64,000 nt of DNA from Scolanthus callimorphus (GCA_033964015.1 CM066921.1:25711355-25775354), one strand, 5' to 3'; shown: positions 37,101 to 49,560, counted from the stretch's first letter. Numbers and translations are program-made. Notes: generated by a model from the letters alone, not told the origin.

Positions 37101-38846
37101 CTCGACATGTTCTATCACCCCACCTTGAGGCGACTCATCCGGATGATAATAGCAATATTTGCACCCTGGTGGCCTTTCGGCAACGCGAACCACAAGTTTA
37201 ACGGGTCGAACAGGATTGTCACGATGATAATGGTTGCTGTCCCGTTCTACTCATGGATCATCCTCGAAGCACTCCAGCCTCTAGAGACTGGGCTTGCATA
37301 CATCGGGTGGTCTACCATCATTGGCTTTATTGTCGTCGGCGCTGCTATCCGTTCCAAGATCCGCGAGAAGTACGGAATTGTAGGTAAGAAGTACGGAAGT
37401 ACGGAATTGTAGGTTTTATGCTTTTTGTGTGGGTGCTTTGACGGTTTCGCGCACTTGTGCATCAGGGTTATCAGGACAAGGTGGGGAAACAAATCAGGTT
37501 CCTGGCGAAAAGGCAGGACAAGAATCCTTGCAATTAAGCAATAAAAATACTTTCCGCGTGCTCTCTGCTTTCTTACAAACACGAGGGGGATGTTGGGAGA
37601 ACTGATCAAAACTTGAAAGACACGAGCCGAAGGCGAGTGTCTTTCAAGTTTTATCAGTTCGACCAACATTCCCCGAGTGTTTGTAAGAAACCAGAGAGCA
37701 CGCGGAAAGTATTTTGATTGCTTTTAGAAAATAACATACACACGCGCGACAGCGTTGCGTGACAATCGTGTTTCTCAGGTCTCTTACAAACACGCTTTTA
37801 ACCAATCAGAATGCGCACATTCACAATACAACATAGGTGTTATGTTCTAAAAATTCATAAATCCCATTCATTTTTTTGTTCTCAAAAATTAAAGACAAAC
37901 TTGCATCTTTCAGATTGTTATGATCATAAAATTTAGCAGCCCAAATACGATGATGCAAGACGCGTCCTTTCCTGGTTTGAAAATAGACCTTTTTCCAAAA
38001 TGGCCGCCTCAAATTCACATGTCTTAAAATTAAACCGACTGAAAATCAAATACTGGAATTAGAAAGAGTATCCTCACATTAGTAATCCTTAAAATTTTCG
38101 TTATGCCAAATGCTATATCGGCTGAGAAATCAGAGTCTGAAAATTGAAAATTTTACAGAGATTTGTATGACTGGGGGTATGACGCATACCCCCAGTCATA
38201 TCATACAAACGTCTGTAAATCTGCACATTTTTAACTTTTGTTTTCTCGGAAGATATTGGATATAATGCTGTGAAATTTTGTAGTTTTACTAATGTGATGA
38301 TGTGTGTTCTAGTGCTGGTGTTCATTTTTAACAAAAATCGATTTTAATTTTTGGCGGCCATTTTGGAAAAAGGTCTATTGTCGATCAAACTGGTATTTTT
38401 CTTTGAACTCACAAACAAATATTGCGAGTTGCAAGAAAAATTGCCTCGTGTAACATATAATGTTTGTGGGTGTCCATGTGAGTTATGGTTTAAATAAACC
38501 ATGCACGAGTTTTTCCGGTTCTCAATTTTTTATGTTACCGTTATGTCCAGGTAACCTTGCGGAGGACTTCTTTGCCGTGATGTTCCTATACCCGTTTGCC
38601 GCCATGCAAGTGGAGGAGCAGATCATGTATGAGGTGAACGCACCCAAGAACGACCTGGAGGTGGGGGTACCCAACTATGCCATGGACAGGATGGACAACA
38701 AGGGAATGAATGGAGCAATGGAGGGCACAATGGAACATAAGGGCCAGCAGGACGGGATGGCGATGAATGGAAGGAGAAATGAAAACGTTTCTGACGAAGG
38801 TGGGATTTCTGGTGGACGATATAGAAAGACCTCGCAAGCCGACTAG
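31139..38846 (+). CDS. BCCT-family betaine/choline/carnitine transporter, three coding exons
   Basis: Exons 31139-31596, 35840-37383 and 38551-38846 join in phase to a protein of about 765 residues. The family moves trimethylammonium osmolytes such as glycine betaine across the plasma membrane on a LeuT-type 12-helix fold. Seen here: the glycine-rich GIGVGLFYFGVAEP segment at 121-134; the tryptophan-rich signature WTIFYWGWWIAWAPF at 354-368 followed by ARISRGRT; and TSSDSG at 478-483, equivalent to the Na2-site threonine/serine of BetP, which suggests sodium coupling. The C-terminus has a Met/Gly-rich hydrophilic tail. The ATG at 31139 is favoured because the duplicated exon at 54867 begins at the same point; TTTTCAG just before it may be a splice acceptor for a non-coding 5' exon. 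Possible polyadenylation signal near 39017. Substrate is inferred from family only. Confidence 0.93.
31720..32420. mobile_element. Large diverged fold-back element in BCCT intron 1
   Basis: Two arms of about 330 bp mirror each other around 32075. Examples are GGTCACCTACAATTTTCGGA against TCCGAAAATTCTAGGTGACC, and TTTACAGTCATTTGTATACTC against its complement-like GAGTATACACTC...CATGACTGTAAA. No coding sequence. Confidence 0.7.
33060..33230. repeat. Repeat shared with 62.9-63.0 kb
   Basis: Moderately conserved with 62905-63030 in the same orientation: ACTGGACATT, then GTAGAA(C/T)T(T/C)AGCAGCCAGA, GGGGTATCAT and TCTGG near the end. Family unknown. Confidence 0.5.
33740..34071 (+). pseudogene. 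CR1/L2-type LINE ORF2 C-terminal fragment
   Basis: The reading frame ending at 34071 contains GDRAFQVAAPQLWSVLPPEL and FKQNLKTHLFRAAF, the conserved C-terminal tail of CR1/L2/RTE-like ORF2 proteins. The upstream PTYIRDLV also fits. More 5' sequence is frame-shifted. It lies within BCCT intron 1; the rest of the element is absent. Confidence 0.75.
34080..35395. other. Intron 1 sequence without recognised gene
   Basis: BCCT intron. It contains CAATATGGCGGCCGCC near 34902 and an inverted pair near 35180-35310 built on GTTTCTTTATCGCC and GGCGATAAAGAAAC, probably a MITE. No exon signal. Confidence 0.35.
35396..35620 (-). repeat. Inverted copy of duplicated segment b in BCCT intron 1
   Basis: Reverse complement of the module at about 42180-42425 and 48400-48625: the GAGCGTTTCAAA...AAACGCTC hairpin region, TTGGAAGT, GTTGCCGAAA, and ATCCAACATGGAGGATGC. 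The module is therefore a repeat that predates or spread independently of the downstream duplications. Confidence 0.7.
37534..37847 (-). mobile_element. 312-bp palindrome-rich MITE, copy 1 (BCCT intron 2)
   Basis: Matches 45274-45585 in reverse orientation. The core is a hairpin with arms AACTTGAAAGACAC and GTGTCTTTCAAGTT, and flanks containing GTTTGTAAGAAA and AGAGAGCACGCGG. It lies 151 bp downstream of the exon 2 splice donor. Confidence 0.75.
37986..38375. mobile_element. 390-bp MITE with TA target and GGCCATTTTGG ends
   Basis: Inverted ends GACCTTTTTCCAAAATGGCC and GGCCATTTTGGAAAAAGGTC are flanked by TA. The interior has a short perfect hairpin GGGGGTATGACGCATACCCCC. A split or longer relative is at 1.5-2.9 kb. 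Located in BCCT intron 2. Confidence 0.8.
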
Positions 38847-39321
38847 AACCGATGGTAAGCGATTAATGGACGCAACAACGTTACATGGACAGTCTCGTCC
38901 AGAGCCTCTTCGCTCTCTATTATTCTGGCGTTAAAAAGTAACTGTATCTAGCGTCACACTACCTGTCTTCACTAGCCTTGCTATTTGCAGGCAGGTGTGT
39001 GTATTTAAAAATAATAATAAAGATTGAAGATTGATCCCTGCGACCACGTGGAGGAGGAATGACTCTTTTTAATAATGTCCACCATATCAGTGGATATCCA
39101 ATTCGCGCACTCTGATTGGCTCCTGGAACTCGGAATATCCAAGGATATTCACTGTTTTGAGTCGGACGCGCGAGTCGGTATACACCTACTTCAAAAAAGG
39201 TTATTTTGGGGTTTTTATTTTGTTTTACTAATACGTGTGTGCTAAATCTAAAGGTCCATAGTCAACTGGGAACCTTTGCGCTTCGTTTTCAATTGTCATT
39301 GACATTGTATTGTCATTCAAC
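38847..39321. other. BCCT 3'-UTR and flank
   Basis: AATAATAATAAAG at about 39010-39022 is a plausible polyadenylation region. A half element (ATACACCTACTTCAAAAAAG near 39180) matches one end of the fold-back at 62675-62823. Confidence 0.4.
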
Positions 39322-41077
39322 AGCTGTGATTGGCTGCTACTGTAGGTCCCAAAGGGGTTCCTATTGTTCTTCGCATTTTACAAGTTCAAACTCAAAATTT
39401 GCATCTAGTTTTCAACTGCATCTTATTCTTGTGAGCCTGCAATATGCGACTTGGGCGCTGCTTCGTGATTATACCATAAGACATTTTGTACAGCTATTCA
39501 TTTATCTTTGCAGCCATGGTTATAGCCGCCAGAGGAATGTAAATCAGGTGGCCTTATCTATATGTGTCTTAATGAAGTAACTTCTGTACTTTCTGTTGCA
39601 GGGAAAACATAGTCCAACAAGTACAATTGGTAGATGGGGGTAGATGATCTGGATGATTGTACTTGGTACTCCTCCCCAGGGAATCCCATGACAGATATTG
39701 TACTGTACATTATCGCAGAACAAGTATAGGCAGGATAAACAAAGATTGATTAAAAGAACATTTTTATCGTCTTTTATATCTATAGATTTTGTAGCTCAAT
39801 TCTTACGCGCGCGTTGATTGTCTAAAGACGAGTGAGATTCAACGTGGAATTCAATGGTTGAAAGCTGGATTCGACAAAAACTCAGGATACCGGCGCACTA
39901 AGAAAGTTCAAAGCTCGAATAATTTCACTAAAATAATATCAAATCTTTGCTATGAGATCGAAGAAACATTCATGACTCGACTCGTGAATTCCACGTTAAA
40001 TTCCACTTGGAAAACGATATCGCACTCGTCGCTTTGCTCGATATCGTTTATCGCGTGAAATTACCGTGAAATTCATGTGAATTTATCAATAATCAGTTTG
40101 GATATTCTAGGTAAGAATGTAGGGACTTGGTAAGAGAGGGAACAAAAGAATGCTCTCGGACAAACTAGTCTGTTTGTGCCATAGAATTCGCGTGTTTTAT
40201 AGCGAGGTTTCTTTTGAAAATAGTCTCTCAAGAATTATCCAACTTTATCTTGAATCAAGTTTGCATTAGCTAATTAAGAAGAGTACAGCAATAGTTTTAT
40301 GTATAAATGAAACTTTACGTGCTTGGACCCGCGGTTTGGGTTGCGCCTCATTTTTGCTCTGACCTAAACAACTGTGTTTTTGCAAAGAATTAATCAGACA
40401 CAGGCTACCAACCAAGCAAAGTGCGCGTACTTTTTTGATAACTTCATAAATGCTGTGTTTCTTAAGGTCATAGGGTATGATGTTAGAAACTATTTTCTTT
40501 GCAGTGTGTTTAAAGTCTCTGTAAAGGTAAAAAAAAGTGTTAAAATCCTTAATGACTTTTTTCCTGAAATTCATTTGCAGCTATTTTGTCAATAATCGGT
40601 CCTAATGTATGTTTCGAAAACCTCACACCAAGCTGCTCCCCGCGACAAACACTTGTAACTTTAAGACATGCGCGCAGGTTTAATCCAATAACGCACTAAA
40701 CGCTGAAGGCCTGACAATCTTACAATGTACTTTTAGCTTTTTATATTTTAACTGTTGTAAATATTCTTAATTCAACTTTTAGTTGTAATGGAATTTAATA
40801 AAGACTATCTATCTATCTCTATATCTGCCTGCTAAATTTGCCTGCTAAATGTTAACAAATTTTAGATGTAGCTCGCGATAGTAATTGTCGCTAAATGGCA
40901 CAAGCCTGGATCCTAGTAACTTTTGCCTGGCAGAGCGGAGCACCATAGGTATCGCAGGAAACCGCAAAAGCTCAAAGTATAAGTCAGGTATAGGATCGAC
41001 TTCGTTTTCCTGGATCAGCGGTAGATCCCTCATAAAGGGATGTAGACTTGCCAGGTACACGTTGGTCACCGCTAAAA

Positions 41078-41201
41078 GGGATAACTCAGAAGGACCTGAT
41101 TATTAATTCATAGGACAAACTACATTGCATAACATGGCATATGTAGCTTCGTTCTACCGTGAAGCCTATGAATTATTAATCAGGTCCTTCTGAGTCATCC
41201 C
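41078..41201. repeat. Inverted repeat inside D1
   Basis: Arms GGGATAACTCAGAAGGACCT... and its complement ending ...TCCTTCTGAGTCATCCC, about 37 bp each with two mismatches, around a 50-bp spacer. Absent at the matching place in D2, so it is a younger insertion or part of one. Confidence 0.7.
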
Positions 41202-43411
41202 TTCTAGCCACGACCGTACACGTTGACCTGCCCAGCACGAAATTTTTTTTACAGGACTTCGAGAAAGTCTAGAATGAAGGGATGCAACCAAACTAAGGGG
41301 AACTTATGTAAGTGGCAAGGGGATGCAATTACCTGGTCAAACTTGTCCCCCAGCGCAATTTCTTTGGACTTTAGGCTCTTTCCTGGTGTTGCAAGGCACT
41401 AGAGGCATAAAGACAATAGAAGACAAAAGACCGTAGAACGAAACAATAAAGATGGAATCCAATCCAAAATACAATACATCTTGCAACACCAAGAAAGACC
41501 CGGACTTTAAAGGCCCATCACCAACCGACAGCCTTTGCGGACTCTTAGCCAATCAGAGCACCCGAAAAACAATGGATCAATTTGAAAACAAAAGACAACG
41601 GGGCGCAAAGGCTCCCGGTTGACGACGAGTATGTTACTCCAAAACGTTTTAGTCATTTGCTTTATTTTTAATCATCTGATGTGAACAGCTCGAGTGAGCA
41701 AAAATAAGACGAACTGGAGAAAGTAACTTATTGAAAGAGAATTTGCCTTCGGCATTACCTATAAGGAGAACAGAGCGAGCCGCGCGGCGGGTTCCCTGTG
41801 GATTCCTCAAAATAGTTCTAGCCGAGCTCCTAAACCCGATCCAACACGGAGGATGCATAAAAAAATCGAGTCGCTATTTACTTTCTGGAAGTTCTCGCTT
41901 AAAAATCAGGAGGGTCTACAGTCATATCAAAATAAGCTAAATACTTCCAAATATCTAGAAAGTGCTGTCGTTTTTATGGCAAATCCACGCGGGTTGCCTG
42001 TGGTGTTCAAAACGTGACTCAGGCCCCTAAGCGGGGGGTAAAAACAAAATGGCGACCAAGAGAAGGATGTTTCTCGAGTATCTGCAAGTTTTGGTCAATT
42101 TTCCTGCCTTTTTCGCTAAGATATGAGGGCAAAACTACAGCTTTTGGCGAAATTTTCTTGATATATTTTGGTTTGGCCGTGAGCGTTTCAAATAACAAGA
42201 ATACCCCGGATCAAATCCGTCGTTTTTGAAACGCTCACGGCGAAAACCAAATTGGGAGGTATTTACCTTATTGGAAGTGGCGGTAAATCCCCTTCTGATA
42301 AGAATTTCGGCGACATTTGCCAGAAAAAAACACTGAATTTGAGTGAGAACTTCCAGACATTTTTAGCAACTCGACTTTTAAAGCATCCTCCATGTTGGAT
42401 CTAGCTTAGCAGCCAGGCCAGATCTATTTTGAGCGTCATATAGGGAACCCGCACTGCTCGCCCCAGTCCCCCTCGGGCATTTTGCAAAAACGACGGCTTA
42501 TTTTTTGTATGAAAACGAAAATTCATTCCACGTTTCGCTACAAAATGGCGCCACGCGTTGCATTCTTGCAAAATCTATCAAATTGACCCAAAAAATATCC
42601 AAAACTTGCATATACTCAATTTAAAGGTCGATACCTGGTTCGCCATTTTTTCTCGGCCAAAGGGGCCTCGGTCGAGACTTAGGCAACTCGCGCGGATTTT
42701 TGACGACGCACACTTTTCTTGATTTCAGTAAACAATGAATTGAGAATTGCTTAAGACAGTATACATTTAAACCAATTTAACCTCTATATATAACATAATT
42801 TGTTTAATTTGTTAATATTAGCCACCAGACACAAAATATCCACGGAGTCAGTATTTTTTCCCATTAAAACGACGACAATAAATACTACAGTCAAAAGTGT
42901 GCGTCACAATTTATTGCAACAGCAGCGTTTTACAATTATCTTTTGTTTACGAATAGTGATATTGATGCGGTGGTTATAGAGCATACTATACTTTTTTACC
43001 TTTGCATCCCTTGAAGTTATTGCTACTTCGAGCTGACTTGATTCAAAATCATCTAACATGTATTATCTCAACGGAAATTTAACCGAATTTGTTTTTTACA
43101 ATAACAATAGCCCAGTAATGCGCAAAATAAAGAATATTTATTGCGGCTAGTGTAGTATTTTTCTCACTAGCTAGGCCGAAAAATGATTTGGATGATTGGA
43201 GTTGACAGACTTTAGGGTTAAAGCATCTTATTCTTTATTGGCCGAGAAATGAGAGGATTTAGATGAGTGGCAGACACTTTCGTCCATGCATAAATTCATG
43301 ATGCTTGTATTGATTTCGCCTTCCTTCGCGCTTAAACGTTATTGCGCTTTCGACCATCAAAGAGTTAGGATCAAATCTGAGTTTACCAGATCGAACAAAC
43401 CTACAGTCACG

Positions 43412-43877
43412 ATGTTGAGCTATATATGTCGGCGGAGATATTTCCCACATTGAGAAATGTAGTACTAGCTAATCCAGCATAGGAAAAATGCGAGTGAATT
43501 TTAACCCTGTTGTAACACTTTCGGCTGTAATCATTTGGGGTTTAGTAATTTTTTGCCTCGTGGAGACCGACACGGCGGTGGTTGAATTGACAAAGTGGAC
43601 GAATAGTGATTGAGAAAATGGACGTGGTTGTACATTGGTACTGAAGACGCCTGGGCTGTATTCATTATCCGTGCTATTTTTCTCTAAGTATTCCAAACTA
43701 AGCTTGGCTTTAGTTTGGAATACTTGGGGGAGAATAGGACGATCAGATTCAGCGATGCTTCGTACTTTAGTATGCTGTTCGCGGCCGGCATTGGCGTTGG
43801 ACTTTTCTATTTCGGAGTCGCAGAGCCTGTGATGCCTACGAACCAGGCGAGAAATACGGCAATCGATACCAGAACAG
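43412..43877 (+). pseudogene. BCCT exon 1 pseudogene, copy D1
   Basis: Matches exon 1 of the gene at 31139-31596 from the start codon to the exon-end AACAG followed by GTTAGT. It is disabled by several stops in the first third, a one-base insertion (ATTATCCGTGC) at the fourth-helix region, an inverted insertion downstream, and a deletion near the end. No exon 2 or 3 follows. Confidence 0.85.
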
Positions 43878-43999
43878 GTTAGTTATAATACCCTCGCTTT
43901 TATTTGATATAAAACTGGAAGAACTGGCCTCCCCAAAACCGGTTTGTTGGGAATTGATATTACAAGAGCAGGTTAGTTGGTACCCTAGCTTATATCTTA

Positions 44000-44827
44000 A
44001 AATGTAAATAATAATAATAATAATAATTTTTATTCCTGGACACCTTTCTTAGGTACATAGGAAACGAAAAGATAAGTCTATACAAATAATAAAGATCAGC
44101 ATAACTAAAAAAAAAATCTAAACCGTACATTCCTGAAATATACTAATGATGCTGTAAATGTACTTTGCTGGTAAGTTTACAATAGAACAATCTACCATTG
44201 CTAAACAGTACAAAAATATATGGGGGGGCGGTGGAATTTGGGTGAGGGTAAAAATTTAGAAGACATAGATTTTAGGGGGGTATTTTTTTGGCACCCTCTC
44301 TCAAAAGAGGTGGTAATTTTTTCAGGGACACTGTGGTTCAAACTAAATAATAATATGTACAAGCTATCGCGTCGTGGCATACAGCGCTACGCCATATAGC
44401 AAGTACGCCAATTTCGGCGCGCTTCGCGCGCAACGGAATGTACAAAATAGTTGGCTACGAATGTCATTACAAGAAAATATATCTTAGCCAGGAGAAAAAA
44501 ACTAACTCTCCCCAAGAAGACGCTCTGCAGTAATAAGCATCGGAGCTTTCTTAATTCGAAAAAGGCCTAATTATTAGGCAATCATGAGTTCCACTTTACG
44601 AGGATAGTTATTCGTCATTTTGACCCTGCTTTACGCACGTAATTTGCGATCTTTGTTTACTACACACAGCAAATGGAATGTTCATGTACATTTTCTTTGA
44701 GGTTTGGTGAAATGCGTTCATATCATGCATAACAATTAGGGCGCGCTTCGCGCGCAACAAAAAGAGACATTTCTGTAAATTGTATTCCATTAGTTCAAAC
44801 GGGGATCTGGTTCCAGGGTGGGGGGTA
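44000..44827. other. Spacer between D1 and D2 with repeat copy
   Basis: (AAT)n microsatellite at about 44009-44030. From 44.42 to 44.78 kb it is a copy of the GGGCGCGCTTCGCGCGCAAC repeat also found at 30.0-30.4 kb. No gene. Confidence 0.5.
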
Positions 44828-45273
44828 AGCTGTGATTGGCTGCTACAGTAGGTCCCAAAGGGGTTCCTATTGTTCTTCGCATTTCACAAGTTCAAACTCA
44901 AATTTGCATCGAGTTTTCAACTGCGTCTTATTCTTGTGAGCCTGCAATATGCGACTTGGGCGCTTATGGGCCATTAATACTGAACTCTGCTTCCTGATTA
45001 TACCATAAGACATTTTGTACAGCTATTCATTTATCTTTGTACCCATGGTTATACCGCCAGAGGGATATCGATTAGGTGGCATTATATCTATATGTGTCTT
45101 AATGAGGTAACTTCTGTACTTTCTGGGAAAACATAGTCCAACAAGTACAACTGGTAGATGGGGGTAGATGATCTGGAAGATTGTTGGTACTCCTCCCTAG
45201 GGAATCCCATGACAGATATTGTACTGTACATTATCGCAGAACAAGTATAGGCAGGATAAACAAAGATTGATTA

Positions 45274-45585
45274 GAAAATAACACCTATGTTGTATTGTGA
45301 ATGTGCGCATTCTGATTGGTTAAAAAGTGTGTTTGTAAGAGAGCTGAGAAACACGATTGTCACGCAACGCTGTCGCGCGTGTGTATGTTATTTTCTAAAA
45401 GCAATAAAAATACTTTCTGCGTGCTCTCTGGTTTCTTACAAACACTTGGGGAATGTTGGTCGAACTGATAAAACTTGAAAGACACTCGCCTTCGGCTCGC
45501 GTCTTTCAAGTTTTGATCAGTTCTCCCAACATCCCCCTCGTGTTTGTAAGAAAGCAGAGAGCACGCGGAAACTTTTATTGCTTAA
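45274..45585 (+). mobile_element. 312-bp palindrome-rich MITE, copy 2
   Basis: Sister of the element at 37534-37847. It splits the D2 sequence AAGATTGATTA/AAAGAACATT, which is continuous in D1 at about 39750-39770, leaving a TTA duplication on each side. The interior hairpin has arms TTTCAAG-rich and includes CTCGCCTTCGGCTCGCG. Confidence 0.8.
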
Positions 45586-46428
45586 TTAAAAGAACATTTT
45601 TATCGTCTTTTATATCTATAGATTTTATAGTCAATTCTTACGCGCGCGTTGATTGGCTAAAGACGAGTGAGATTCAACGTGGAATTCAATGGTTAAAAGC
45701 TGGATCTGACAAAAACTCAGGATACCGGCGCGCTAAGAAAGTTCAAAGCTCGAATCATTTCACTAAAACAATATCAAATCTTTGCTATGAGATTGAAGAA
45801 ACATTCATCGCTCGACACGTGAATTCCACGTTAAATTTTACTTGGAAAACGATATCCCACTCGTCGCTTCGCTCGATATCGTTTTTCTAGTGAAATTTAC
45901 CGTGAAATTCACGTGAATTTATCTATAATAAGTTTGGAAATTTCTAGGTAAGAATGTAGGGACTTGGTAAGAGAGGGAACAAAAGAATGCTCTAGGACAA
46001 ACTAGTCTGTTTGTGCCATAGAATTCGCGTGTTTTATAAGGAGGTTTCTTTTGAAAATATAGTCTCTCAAGAATTATCCAATTTTATCCTTGAATCAAGT
46101 ACAGTTTTACGTGCTTGGAATCGCGGTTTAGGTTGCGCCTCATTTTTGCTCTGAACAACTGTTTTTGCACAGAACTAATCAGGCACAGCCACCAACCAAT
46201 CAAAGCGCGCGTACTTTTTTAAATAACTTTATAAATGCTGTTTTTTTTTATGTTCTTATGCAGTGTGTTTTAAAGTCTCTGTAAAGGTAAAAAAATATAT
46301 TAAAATCCTTAATGACTTTTTTCCTGAAATTAATTTGTAGCTATTTTTTGTCAATAATCGGTCCTAAAGTATGTTTCGAAAACCTCACACCAAGCTGCTC
46401 CCCGCAAAAAACACTTATAAATCTTTAA

Positions 46429-47375
46429 CCCTATTCAGACTGGGAAGGGGGAGGCTTTTCGAGCCCCCCCTCCAGTAAAATCCTGATTACTCTAAAACCA
46501 CTGCAGCTATGATGGTGAAACTTCGTGACTTTTCCTAAAATTTATCTGGGGACATTTTTGGTGTCAATGACATGTCAGGGTCAACGGCCCAGTTTCCATG
46601 GCAACCACTTTTTGTCATGCATGTTTTGCAAAACTCGAAAAAACGTGAATTTTTCATATTTCAAGCTTAATGTTGGACACATTGCCCAATTTATGACTAT
46701 CGGAGCTTGTACTCATTAGTAATTTACGTACAGGCTAATTAATTTTTGACACAAAATCTTTGGGGGGGAGGGGTAGGGGGATTTTGGTTCATTTTAACAT
46801 ATGGTCTAAAACTAGCTCTGGGATTCACAAATATCCTTTTAATTCAACTTTTTGAACGTCAAACACTTCTTTGATGAGTATTTTGTACATTTTGACCATT
46901 TTTTCTCATTGAGTATTTATCTGAAGAGTCAAATGGAAATTAAATGAAATCCAAGATGGCGGATCCAAGATGGCGGATCCAAGATGGCGGATCCAAGATG
47001 GCGGACAATATTTTCAAAAGTCGTCATTATGACGCAAGTTTTATAAAATTTATGTGTTAATGTCACAAATAATTACATTTACAATATCCTGATGTTAATT
47101 AGTTGGCTTTTAGAGTATTATTACCAAGTTTTTGGAAGTTAATTAAAATTACTTAAAAATCGATAAAACGTTGAGAATGACGTCATTGTGACGTCACATT
47201 TTGCTCCCATGTGACAACAATGGGTGTGGTGATTTGTCTAAGGCTCATGGTCATTGTTTGAAAGTTTGATGATCATAGCCCCAGTGGTTCCAGAGATATA
47301 GAGGGGGGGCCGAATTAGCACCCCCCCCCCCCCCCCCAGTCACAGATGGTCAAAAAAAGCCCAGTCTGAATAGGG
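46429..47375. mobile_element. 947-bp piggyBac-like non-autonomous element
   Basis: Flanked by TTAA on both sides (46425-46428, 47376-47379), with inverted ends CCCTATTCAGACTGGG and CCCAGTCTGAATAGGG. TTAA targets and CCY ends define piggyBac-type transposition. The matching D1 site (ACTTTAAGACATGCGCGC near 40651) has a single TTAA and no insert. The interior has C-runs, paired TGACGTCA-type sites, and a four-unit array of AAGATGGCGG. No transposase frame. Confidence 0.88.
46949..47005 (+). repeat. Four tandem 14-bp units carrying YY1-like sites
   Basis: ATCCAAGATGGCGG is repeated four times without spacing. AAGATGGCGG is the core of the YY1 consensus. It lies inside the piggyBac-like element. 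Binding is inference. Confidence 0.75.
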
Positions 47376-49560
47376 TTAAGACGTGCGCGCGGGTTAAACG
47401 CTGAAAGCCTGACAATCTTACAATGTACTTTTAGCTTTTTATATTTTAACTGTGGTAAATATTCTTAATTCAACTTTTAGTTGTAATGGAATTTAATAAA
47501 GACTATCTATCTATCTCTATATCTGCCTGCTAAATTTGCCTAGCTGCTAAATGTTAACGATCTAGCTCTCGATAGTCATTGTCGCTAAATGGCTTTTCAG
47601 AGTCACAAGCCTGGATCCTAGTAACTTTTGCCTGGCCGGCGATGTAATCCAGCCAATACAATTGCCCCAGCACGATTTTTTTTTTTTTTACAAGACTTTG
47701 AGAAAGTCTAGAATGAAGGGATGCAACCAAACTAAGGGGAAACTTATGTAAGTGGCAAGGGGATGCAATTACCTGCTCAAGCTTGTCCCCCAGCGCAATC
47801 TCTTTCTTGTTGTGCAATGCACTATAGAGGCATAAAGACAATAGAAGACAAAAGACCGTAGAACGAAACAATAAAGATGGAATACAATAGCTCCAATCCA
47901 AAATACAATACATCTTGCAACACCAAGAAAGACCCGGACTTTAAAGGCCCATCACCAACCGACAGCCTTTGCGGACTCTTAGCCAATCAGAGCACCCGAA
48001 AAACAATGGATCAATTTGAAACAAAAGAAAAGGGGGCGCAAAGGCTCCCGGTTAAGTATGTTCCTCCAAAATGTTTAGTCATTTGCTTTCTTTTTAATCG
48101 TCTGATGTGAACAGCTCGCGTGAGCAAAAATAAGACGAACTGGAGAAAGTAACTTATTGAAAGAGAAATTGCCTTCGGCATTACCTATAAGGAGAATAGA
48201 GCGAGCCGCGCGGGTTCCCTGTGGATTCCTCAAAATAGTTCTAGCCGGGCTCCTAAACCCGATCCAACACGGAGAATGCATAAAAAAATCGAGTCGCTAA
48301 TAAAACTTTCTGGAAGTTCTCGCTTAAAAATCGGGAGGGTCTGCCGTCATTTCAAAATAAGCTAAATACTTCCAAATGTGGTTTTTGCCGTGAGCGTTTC
48401 AAATAACAAGAATATAGCCCGGATCAAAACCGTCGTTTTTGAAACGCGCACGGCGAAAACCCAATTGGGAGGTATTTACCTTATTTGGAAGTGGCGGTAA
48501 ATCCCCTTCTGATAAGAATTTCGGCGACATTTGCCAGAAAAACACTGAATTTTGAGCGAGAACTTCCAGACATTTTAGCAACTCGACTTTCAAAGCATCC
48601 TCCATGTTGGACCTAGCTTAGCAGCCAGGCCAGACCATATAGGGAACCCGCGCGGCTCGCCCCAGTCCCCCTATATAGGCATTTTGCAAAAACGACGGCT
48701 TATTTTTTATATGAAAACAAAAGTTCCTTCCACGTTTCGCAAAAAAATGGCGCCACGCGTGGCATTCTTGGAAAATCTATCAAATTGACCCAAAAAATAT
48801 CCAAAATTTGCATATATTCAAGAAAGGTCGAAACTTGGTTCGCCAATTTTTTCTCGGCCAAAGGGGCCTCGGTCGAGATTCAGGCAACCCGTGCGGATTT
48901 TTGACGACGCATACTTTCTTGTTTTTCAGCAAACAATGAATTGAGAATTGCTTAAAACAGCATACATTTAAACAAATTACCTTTATGGCTTATAACATAA
49001 TTTGTTGAATTTTTTAATATTAGCTACCAGACACAAGATATCCACGGAGTCAGTATTTTTTCCCATAAAACGACGACAGTATTAAATCCTACAGTCAAGA
49101 TGTGCGTTACAATTTATTGCAACCGCAGCGTTTTACAATTATCTTTTGTTTACGAATAGTGATATTGATGCGGTGGTTATAGGGCATACTATACTTGTTT
49201 ACCTTTAGTTATTGCTACTTCGAGCTGACTTGATTCAAAAAAATCTAACATGTATTATCTCAACGGAAATTTAACCGAATTTGTTTTTTACAATAACAAT
49301 AGCCCAGTAATGCGCAAAATAAAGAATATTTATTGCGGCTAGTGTAGTATGTTTCTCACTAGCTTGGCCGAAAAATGATTTGGATGTTTGGACTTGACAG
49401 ACTTTAGGGTTAAAGCATCTTATTCTTTATTGGCCGAGAAATGAGAGATTTAGATGAGTGGTCAGACACTTTCGTCCATGCATAAATTCATGATGCTTGT
49501 ATTGATTTTGCCTTGAGTTTAAAATCTGAGTTTACCAGATCGAACAAACCTACAGTCACA

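Larger units (their letters stand above)
39322..43995 (+). repeat. Segmental duplication unit D1
   Basis: First of three related tandem units that follow the BCCT gene. Order: segment a (39.32-40.93 kb), segment b (41.23-42.48), segment c (42.48-43.14) and segment d with a broken BCCT exon 1 (43.14-43.99). Unit D2 repeats the same order. Private to D1 is a block at about 40.93-41.23 kb containing the hairpin at 41078-41201. The unit carries the AATAAAGACTATCTATC microsatellite tail at 40.80 kb. Confidence 0.8.
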
